A program made the position numbers and the translations under genes. Below the pieces are notes generated by a model that saw only the letters and a list, made by a program, of their open reading frames with translations, had not been told where the DNA came from and searched no databases. This document shows, piece after piece, positions 1 through 5,265 of a stretch of 6,559 nt of DNA. The stretch comes from CAVPGH01 sp046726955 (GTDB taxonomy: Bacteria > Acidobacteriota > Vicinamibacteria > Fen-336), in contig JBKPBQ010000435.1 in assembly GCA_046726955.1 (NCBI GenBank), positions 1-6,559 of the forward strand, read 5' to 3'. Numbering within the stretch: position 1 is the first letter of the stretch; each line of letters opens with the position of its first letter.

Positions 1-1
1 C

Positions 2-697
2 TCGCTGTACGTTGCGCAGCACCTCGCGGAGGCCATCCCGTACCTCGAGAAGACGCGCGTGTGGGCGCCCGACAACCCGGAGCTGCTCTACGTGCTCGGG
101 AACTCGTACGTCCAGACGCGGCAGGCCGATCCTGCGCGCGACTGCTTCGCGCGGCTGTTCAAGGTGCCCCCGGAGTCCGCGGCCGCGCACCTCCTGACCG
201 CCCAGATGATGGTCCGCCTCGACTTCGGGGAGCTCGCGGAGACCGAGCTCAAGAAGGCCGTGGCCAAGGACCCGCGGCTGCCCCAGGCCAATTTCCTCCT
301 CGGACAGGCCGCGCTCTTCCGCTCCCGGTGGGACGAGGCGATCGCGCTGATGCAGAAGGAGCTCGAGATCAACCCCGGCAGCGCCATGGCCTTCTACCGC
401 CTGGGCGAGATCTACACGCGGCAGAGCAAGTGGGACGAGGCGATCGTCGCCCTCCAGAAGTCGCTGTGGATCAACCCGGCGTTCAGCGGTCCGTACATCC
501 TGCTCGGCAAGGCCTACACGAAGAAGGGGCAGCCGGAGGCGGCGGAGGGGATGCTGCGCCGCGCCGTCCAGTACGATCCGAACAACAAGGCCGCGCACTA
601 CCTGCTCGCCCAGCTCCTGCAGCAGACGGGCCGGGCCGACGAGGCGAAGAAGGAGTTCGAGATCGCCGAGCGCCTGCCGGACGCGACCGACCGTTAG
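2..697 (+). CDS. TPR-repeat protein, 3' part only
   Basis: The frame is open from base 2 to a TAG at 695-697, giving 231 visible residues; the start lies upstream of the window. Nearly all of the visible protein is tandem tetratricopeptide repeats of exactly 34 residues: visible residues 26-59, 60-93, 94-127, 128-161, 162-195 and 196-229, preceded by the end of another repeat (1-25). Typical TPR signatures recur, such as WDEAI at the start of helix B and a closing NP or DP turn (EINPGS, WINPAF, YDPNNK). Repeats 94-127 and 128-161 are the closest to consensus. TPR arrays form superhelical protein-binding scaffolds; no catalytic domain is visible. The chain ends two residues after the last repeat. 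The next gene starts 4 nt after the stop, so the two are probably co-transcribed. What lies N-terminal (signal peptide, kinase, sulfotransferase or more TPRs) cannot be seen. The family is secure; the binding partner is unknown. Confidence 0.95.
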   Translation, partial: SLYVAQHLAEAIPYLEKTRVWAPDNPELLYVLGNSYVQTRQADPARDCFARLFKVPPESAAAHLLTAQMMVRLDFGELAETELKKAVAKDPRLPQANFLLGQAALFRSRWDEAIALMQKELEINPGSAMAFYRLGEIYTRQSKWDEAIVALQKSLWINPAFSGPYILLGKAYTKKGQPEAAEGMLRRAVQYDPNNKAAHYLLAQLLQQTGRADEAKKEFEIAERLPDATDR

Positions 698-701
698 GCG
701 C

Positions 702-2423
702 ATGCGCCCTGCGCTCGCCGTCCTCGGCCTCGCCGCGACGCTCGCGCTCGCCGCCCCTTCTCCCGACGCTCCGTGGCCGGTCACCCTCGTGGACGTCGCC
801 GCCCGCGCGGGACTCAAGGACACGTCCGTCTACGGCGGCCTCGTGAAGAAGCGCTTCATCATCGAGACGAACGGCGCGGGCGTCGCCTTCTTCGACGCGG
901 ACGGCGACGGCTGGATCGACGCGCTCGTCCTGAACGGGACGCGTCTCGCAGAGGAGACGCGCCGCGAGGAGTCGTGGCCCGCGGGGAAGGCGCCGGTCAG
1001 TCACCTCTATCGGAACAACCACGACGGGACGTTTCGTGACGTCACGGCGGCGTCCGGGCTGGGGAAGAAGACGGGCTGGGCGTCCGCGGTCTGCGTGGGA
1101 GATTACGACAACGACGGCGCGCCGGACCTCTTCGTGACGTACTTCGGCCAGAACGTCCTCTACCACAACCTCGGCGGCGGGCGGTTCGAGGACGTGACGG
1201 CGAAGGCGAAGCTCGAAACCGTGGGGACTCGCTGGGGCTCGGGCTGCAGCTTCCTGGACTACGACCGCGACGGCCGGCTCGACCTCTTCGTGGCCAACTA
1301 CCTCTCCTTCGATCTCGACAAGGCCGCGGAGCCGGGCCAGGGCACGAACTGCCTCTGGAAGGGCATTCCCGTTAACTGCGGCCCCAAGGGGCTGCCCACG
1401 GACACGAACCTGCTCTACCACAACGAGGGCGACGGCACGTTCACCGACGTCTCGGAGAAGTCGGGGATCGCGAAGGTGACGGGCCGCTACTCGATGACCG
1501 CGACCGCCGCCGACCTCGACGGCGATGGATGGACGGACATCTACGTGGCCTCCGACTCCACGGCGGCGATCCTCTACCGGAACAACAAGGACGGGACGTT
1601 CACGGACGTCGCGGTTCCGAGCGGCGTCGCCTACGACGAGGACGGGCGCGCGCAGGCGGGCATGGGCCTCGGCCTCGGCGACTACGACGGCGACGGCCTT
1701 CTCGACCTCCTGAAGACGCACTTCGCCGACGACATCCCCGCGCTCTACCGCAACCTCGGACGCGGCCAGTTCGAGGACGTGGCGGTCGCGACCGGTCTCG
1801 GAGTCATGAACCGCTACGTGGAGTGGGGCGCGGGCTTGCCGGACCTCGACAACGACGGCTTCCCCGACGTCGTCTACGCGACGGGCAACGTCTATCCGGA
1901 GATCGAGGAGCACTTCGCGCAGTACCCGCACCGCGGGCCCAAGATCGTCTTCCGGAACGTGGGCGGGACCCGGTTCGAGGACGTGACCGCGCAGAGCGGT
2001 CCGGGAGCGACGACGCCGCATTCGAGCCGAGGTGTCGCCTTCGGCGACTTCGACAACGACGGCGACGTGGACGCGCTCGTCATGAACATGAACGAGCCGC
2101 CGTCGCTCCTGCGCAACGACTATGCCGGCAAGAACGGCTGGATCGAGGTCAAGCTCGAGGGCACGAGGTCGAACCGGTCGGCCCTGGGCGCGACGGTCGT
2201 GGTCACCGCGGGAGGACGCCGCCAGGCCCGCGCTGTCCTCAGCCAGTCGAGCTACTACTCGCACGACGACCTGCGCCTCCACTTCGGCCTGGGCACCAGC
2301 GCGAAGGCGGACGCGATCGAGGTGCGGTGGCCGAGCGGCCTCGTGGAGACGGTGAAGGACGTCTCCGGCCGGCGGGTGGTGACGATCCGCGAGGGGGAAG
2401 GGAAGGCCGTCGCGTCGCGTTAG
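702..2423 (+). CDS. Exported CRTAC1-like FG-GAP/VCBS propeller protein with C-terminal ASPIC/UnbV domain
   Basis: This is a complete 573-residue protein. Residues 1-17 form a signal peptide (Arg2, hydrophobic core, likely ALA cleavage before Ala18), so it should be exported. Seven calcium-binding DxDxDGxxD-type loops start at residues 65, 134, 186, 271, 327, 381 and 449 (for example DADGDGWID, DYDNDGAPD, DFDNDGDVD). They alternate with LYRN...DGTFxDV strands, as in an integrin-like seven-bladed beta-propeller. Residues 201-245 form a longer insertion between loops 3 and 4 that carries Cys217 and Cys226; Cys131 and Cys182 are the other cysteines of the mature chain, so disulfides are possible. 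Residues about 490-548 match the ASPIC/UnbV domain (NRSALGA, then a GLG-x14-WPSG pattern). The ATG lies 4 nt after the TPR stop with no clear Shine-Dalgarno, suggesting translational coupling. Such proteins are often encoded beside TPR proteins. The molecular role is unknown; extracellular adhesion or scaffolding is inference. Confidence 0.94.
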   Translation: MRPALAVLGLAATLALAAPSPDAPWPVTLVDVAARAGLKDTSVYGGLVKKRFIIETNGAGVAFFDADGDGWIDALVLNGTRLAEETRREESWPAGKAPVSHLYRNNHDGTFRDVTAASGLGKKTGWASAVCVGDYDNDGAPDLFVTYFGQNVLYHNLGGGRFEDVTAKAKLETVGTRWGSGCSFLDYDRDGRLDLFVANYLSFDLDKAAEPGQGTNCLWKGIPVNCGPKGLPTDTNLLYHNEGDGTFTDVSEKSGIAKVTGRYSMTATAADLDGDGWTDIYVASDSTAAILYRNNKDGTFTDVAVPSGVAYDEDGRAQAGMGLGLGDYDGDGLLDLLKTHFADDIPALYRNLGRGQFEDVAVATGLGVMNRYVEWGAGLPDLDNDGFPDVVYATGNVYPEIEEHFAQYPHRGPKIVFRNVGGTRFEDVTAQSGPGATTPHSSRGVAFGDFDNDGDVDALVMNMNEPPSLLRNDYAGKNGWIEVKLEGTRSNRSALGATVVVTAGGRRQARAVLSQSSYYSHDDLRLHFGLGTSAKADAIEVRWPSGLVETVKDVSGRRVVTIREGEGKAVASR

Positions 2424-2442
2424 AGCGAGCGGCCCACGCGAT

Positions 2443-2484
2443 CGTTACCCTTCGACCCATTTCGGAATGGGTAACACCGTAACG
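2443..2484. terminator. Candidate bidirectional terminator: nested inverted repeats between convergent genes
   Basis: This lies in the 79-nt gap between two convergent stop codons (2423 and 2503). A perfect 7-bp stem ACCCATT (2455-2461) / AATGGGT (2466-2472) closes on the 4-nt loop TCGG. An outer 6-bp stem CGTTAC (2443-2448) / GTAACG (2479-2484) can enclose it. An alternative pairing, GTTACCC (2444-2450) / GGGTAAC (2469-2475), competes for the same bases. Position and symmetry suit a terminator serving both strands, and the segment is less GC-rich than its flanks. Neither side has a T-tract, so it is not a textbook intrinsic terminator. It could equally be an RNA 3'-end stabiliser or a protein-binding site. 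Confidence 0.45.
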
Positions 2485-2502
2485 CGCAAGAGCTCGAGGC
2501 GC

Positions 2503-5160
2503 CTAACGAAGCGAGACGGTCAGCTCCCGCCGGACGTAGGCGTCCGCTGCTCCCTCGAACGGCACGCCAAGCTCCCAGTCGCGGACGCCGACCTTCTTCG
2601 AGGTGATCCCGGGGATGGCGCCCAGCGATCGGTCGGTGCGAACGCGGAGCGCGTAGGTCTGTCCGCCGCGGCCCTCGAGCACCAGGTGCAGCGCCTGGCC
2701 GTCGGCACGCGATCGCAGGATGCGTAGGCCGACGCTCCGAGCCGCCGGCTCCGAGGGCTCGGCCGGCGCGTAGACGTCCGTGCCTTCGACGAAGTCGACG
2801 ACGACCACGGACCGGGATGACGAGCCTCGGGCGACGACCTCGACGCGCTGGACGTCTCCCGAGCGATGGACCGCGTGCTTCGCGGCCGACCCGTTCACCG
2901 TCACGGAACGCACGCGCGCGTCGAGGGGAAGCGCAGGTGCCGCCACGAGGTCGAGAGCCGGCGCGCCCGCGCGCCCGACGATCTCGATGGACAGGCTTCC
3001 GGCGGAGCGCGCAAGCGCAAGGTCGTACCGGCCACTGCCGACCGCGACGTTCTTCACCGAAACCCGATCCCAGTCCGCCGGCAGCGACGGCGCGAAGCGG
3101 AGGCGCCGCCCCCCATCCTCGGCCTCGAGGCCGAGCATGCCGCGGACGAGCGGGCTGATGACCATTGCCTCCGACCACACCTGGTGATCCGAGGAACGGC
3201 CGAAGGGCGAGTTGAAGTCGCCGGAGAGAAGCTCCGTGACGTACCCGAGCGCGCTCCGCGAGCGGAGGAGCGCGTTGGCCGTGAGCGCCTGGTAGCCGAC
3301 GTGCGGGCGCCCGTATCGATACGCGCCGACCGACGCCCAGCCGGTGAAGAGCGGCCAGACCGACCCGTAGTGGTAGGAGAGCGGGTCGTAGAGGCGGCTC
3401 GAGTCGGCGAGGATCCGCTGTCCCCAGTCGGTGGCGAGCCCGCCTCCGCCGATGTGGTCGAGCTCGAGCTGGGCCCGCGCGTCCTCGAGCTGGCCCCACC
3501 AGAGCGGGACCGCAGGCAGCACCGTGTCCTCGTCCACGAAGCGCACGCGCGCGAGCTCGTCGAGGCGGGCCTGGCGGCGCTCGCGGTTCGGTCCCGGCTC
3601 GGCCTGCGGCGGCTTCTCCGGCGCGACCGTCGTGGCGAAGCCGTAGTAGCCCCGGTCGGCCAGCCAGTACGTCTTCTCGACGGCAGCCCGCGTGCGCTCG
3701 GCCGCCGCGCGCGCTTCCGCAGCGAGGGCGGAGTCCTTCATGACCTCGGCGAGCTCGGCGACGGAGCGCGCCGCCTCGATCCAGGTTCCCTGCAGGTAGA
3801 TCTCCTCGTGGGCGGGGTAGAGAGCCCCTCCTTCGACCCAGCCGTGGCCGACCTTCGTGTTCTCGACCAGGCCGTTGCCGTCCGTGTCCGTTCCCGCGGT
3901 GAAGCGATAGGCCTTGACGATCGAGTCCCAGGCGGTCTTCAAGTACGCGGCGTCGCCGCTGGCGCGCCAGTGGTCGGCCTGGGCGATGACGTAGAGCGGC
4001 GTCGCATCCGCGCTCTTCCAGGCGTACTCGTAGTCCTTGAACCACGGGATGAGCCCAGCGCTCTGCGAGACCTCGTGGGGGATCTTGCCGTCCTCCCGCT
4101 GGTGCTTCCGGAGGAACTCGAGGGCCGTCTGCGCCGACGCGAAGTCGCCCACGGAGTGCAAGGCCAGCGTCGTCCAGAGCGCGTCGCGCCCGAAGAACCA
4201 GCCGAAGCCCGGGCGCTCGCTGTCGCCCGAGGTACGAAAGCCGGCCACGAGGCCCGTCCCGAGGAGCGGGTTCGTGGCCATCCCCTTCGCGACGCCGATC
4301 TTGGCCCAGGCGAAGGACTGGTCGAGGCGCGGGTCGCCCGTCGTGACGGACACGGTGTCGTCGTCGAGGAAGTGCCGATAGTGCTCGACGTTCTTCGCGT
4401 AGAGCGCGGCCGCGGAGGCGAGCAGGCGGTCGTAGACGGCCCTGGCCGCGTCGCGCCCGTCGGTGGCGCTGGCGACGACGATCGGAACGTATTCCTTCCG
4501 CGTCCTACCCGGCTGCGTCTCGACCACGAACCGGATGGGCACGTCCTTCGGCTCTTCCTGGTAGGGCATGACCGAGACGTCGCGCGCCTCCGGCGACCCG
4601 AGCACGGCGGCGAAGCGCTTCGACTCCTCGGTGATCGAATAGACGTGCGCCTTCTCGTCCCAGCCGATGTTCGGCGTCATGAGGCCGGCCGGCCACATGA
4701 GGCGAAGCCGCGGGCGGAACGAGCCCGTCACGGTCAGAGGCAGCACGCTGTCGATGTCGAGGAGCATCAGGAGGCCCGGCTCGTCCACCGGAGCGATCAG
4801 GATCTGGCGGACCGTGAACGCGGCGTGCGAGTAGGTGAAGACGGTGGCCTCGGGCCGGACCTGGATCGTGGCCAGGACGTCGCTGCCCTCGATGTCGAGC
4901 GGGTAATCGTGCAACCGGAAGGAGAGCGTGAAGTCGTCGAGGACCTTCAGCGGGTAGACCCAGGCCTCGAGCGGGCCGTTCTCCCGTCCGAAGAACGCGG
5001 CGCGCTGGCCGACCACATCGAAGAAGCGGCCTTTCCTGGCGGCCGCCTGGAGCGAGAGCCCCCGCGTCTCGAGCGGGAAGCGGGGGACCTGCGCTCCCGC
5101 AGGAGGGGACAGGACGAGAACGAGGCACGCGCCCAGGAGCGGTGACAGCGGCCGTGGCAC
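2503..5160 (-). CDS. Secreted glycogen-debranching-type glycoside hydrolase (amylo-alpha-1,6-glucosidase-like)
   Basis: This is a complete 885-residue protein with a GTG start at 5160-5158. Starting there gives a good signal peptide (residues 1-23, Arg3, hydrophobic core, AGA cleavage before Gln24), whereas later starts would destroy it; no Shine-Dalgarno is evident. Layout: N-terminal beta-rich domain about 25-270, alpha/alpha-toroid catalytic domain about 275-680, a beta-sandwich about 685-795, and a small extra beta domain about 805-885. Toroid landmarks are WFFGRDALW (321-329), SADATPLY (383-390), GWVEGG (440-445), EEIYLQG (452-458), HYGSVWP (597-603) and HQVWSEAM (659-666). These resemble debranching enzymes and related GH63/GH133-like clans, which hydrolyse alpha-glucosidic bonds. 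Glu443 and Glu664 are candidate acid and base residues by position only (inference). An early LGAC (residues 9-12) is a poor lipobox because the hydrophobic core continues after it. The gene is divergent from the phosphorylase. Fold family is fairly sure; substrate is unknown. Confidence 0.9.
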   Translation of the reverse strand: MPRPLSPLLGACLVLVLSPPAGAQVPRFPLETRGLSLQAAARKGRFFDVVGQRAAFFGRENGPLEAWVYPLKVLDDFTLSFRLHDYPLDIEGSDVLATIQVRPEATVFTYSHAAFTVRQILIAPVDEPGLLMLLDIDSVLPLTVTGSFRPRLRLMWPAGLMTPNIGWDEKAHVYSITEESKRFAAVLGSPEARDVSVMPYQEEPKDVPIRFVVETQPGRTRKEYVPIVVASATDGRDAARAVYDRLLASAAALYAKNVEHYRHFLDDDTVSVTTGDPRLDQSFAWAKIGVAKGMATNPLLGTGLVAGFRTSGDSERPGFGWFFGRDALWTTLALHSVGDFASAQTALEFLRKHQREDGKIPHEVSQSAGLIPWFKDYEYAWKSADATPLYVIAQADHWRASGDAAYLKTAWDSIVKAYRFTAGTDTDGNGLVENTKVGHGWVEGGALYPAHEEIYLQGTWIEAARSVAELAEVMKDSALAAEARAAAERTRAAVEKTYWLADRGYYGFATTVAPEKPPQAEPGPNRERRQARLDELARVRFVDEDTVLPAVPLWWGQLEDARAQLELDHIGGGGLATDWGQRILADSSRLYDPLSYHYGSVWPLFTGWASVGAYRYGRPHVGYQALTANALLRSRSALGYVTELLSGDFNSPFGRSSDHQVWSEAMVISPLVRGMLGLEAEDGGRRLRFAPSLPADWDRVSVKNVAVGSGRYDLALARSAGSLSIEIVGRAGAPALDLVAAPALPLDARVRSVTVNGSAAKHAVHRSGDVQRVEVVARGSSSRSVVVVDFVEGTDVYAPAEPSEPAARSVGLRILRSRADGQALHLVLEGRGGQTYALRVRTDRSLGAIPGITSKKVGVRDWELGVPFEGAADAYVRRELTVSLR

Positions 5161-5193
5161 GGCGCGGAGCGTAGGTGCTTTCCGCGGCCACGG
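5152..5193 (-). promoter_or_regulatory. Compound inverted repeat over the hydrolase start codon
   Basis: Read on the minus strand, CCGTGGC (5193-5187) pairs with GCCACGG (5158-5152). Directly stacked inside it, CGCGGA (5186-5181) pairs with TCCGCG (5168-5163). This gives 13 perfect base pairs, a 12-nt loop (5180-5169) and a 4-nt bulge (5162-5159) on the 3' side. The GTG start codon (5160-5158) sits at the bulge/stem junction. If the transcript begins upstream of 5193, this hairpin would occlude initiation; as DNA it could be an operator in the divergent control region. GC-rich sequence makes chance pairing more likely, so confidence is low. Confidence 0.3.
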
Positions 5194-5197
5194 TCAA
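5168..5197 (-). promoter_or_regulatory. Candidate promoter for the secreted hydrolase, possibly leaderless
   Basis: On the minus strand, TTGACC (5197-5192, five of six matches to the sigma-70 -35 box) is followed after 18 nt by TACGCT (5173-5168, three of six matches to the -10 box). The predicted transcription start falls near 5161, immediately before the GTG at 5160, so the mRNA would have almost no leader. That fits the absence of a Shine-Dalgarno sequence. It also conflicts with the start-codon hairpin acting in RNA, since the 5' arm would not be transcribed. The -10 match is weak. Confidence 0.3.
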
Positions 5198-5210
5198 GCA
5201 GAGCGGCCCC

Positions 5211-5240
5211 TTGCAACCGTTCGCGGCGAAGTGCTAGCGT
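5211..5240 (+). promoter_or_regulatory. Candidate promoter for the GH13_18 phosphorylase
   Basis: TTGCAA (5211-5216, four of six matches to a -35 box) and TAGCGT (5235-5240, three of six matches to a -10 box) are separated by 18 nt. A TGC directly before the -10 gives an extended -10 (TGn). The start of transcription would be near 5247, about 19 nt upstream of the ATG at 5266. No Shine-Dalgarno is visible in that leader. The match is weak, and promoter consensus in this organism is unknown. Confidence 0.3.
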
Positions 5241-5265
5241 CCGCGCGCACGTCGGCCGGCGCGGC

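Noticed and set aside
1008..1612. Near-repeated DNA segments around 1008-1042, 1417-1450 and 1577-1612
   Set aside because: These encode the repeated LYRN...DGTFxDV strands of the propeller, so they reflect protein repeats and not a mobile or regulatory repeat.
483..2282. Long open frame of 599 codons on the minus strand, antisense to the propeller gene
   Set aside because: Its product is a low-complexity run of Val, Arg, Glu and Asp with no domain, and it mirrors the GC-biased codons and repeated calcium loops of the plus-strand gene. The plus-strand product is a clear family member.
2420..4045. Second minus-strand open frame of 541 codons overlapping the hydrolase in another frame
   Set aside because: Arg/Ala/Gly-rich low-complexity translation with no motifs; it overlaps the hydrolase catalytic domain, whose frame is clearly the coding one.
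5124..5135. Possible lipobox LGAC near the N-terminus of the hydrolase
   Set aside because: The Cys is at residue 12, in the middle of the hydrophobic stretch; an AGA cleavage site before Gln24 fits an ordinary secreted signal peptide better.
2866..5145. Long open frame of 759 codons on the plus strand, antisense to the hydrolase
   Set aside because: The product is Arg/Glu/Val-rich with no recognisable domain. The minus-strand frame encodes a signal peptide and conserved toroid motifs, so this is a GC-driven shadow.
5241..5264. CCGCGC (5241-5246) / GCGCGG (5259-5264) inverted repeat just before the phosphorylase ATG
   Set aside because: Only 6 bp of pure G and C with a 12-nt loop; expected by chance in DNA this GC-rich, so not called as a regulatory hairpin.
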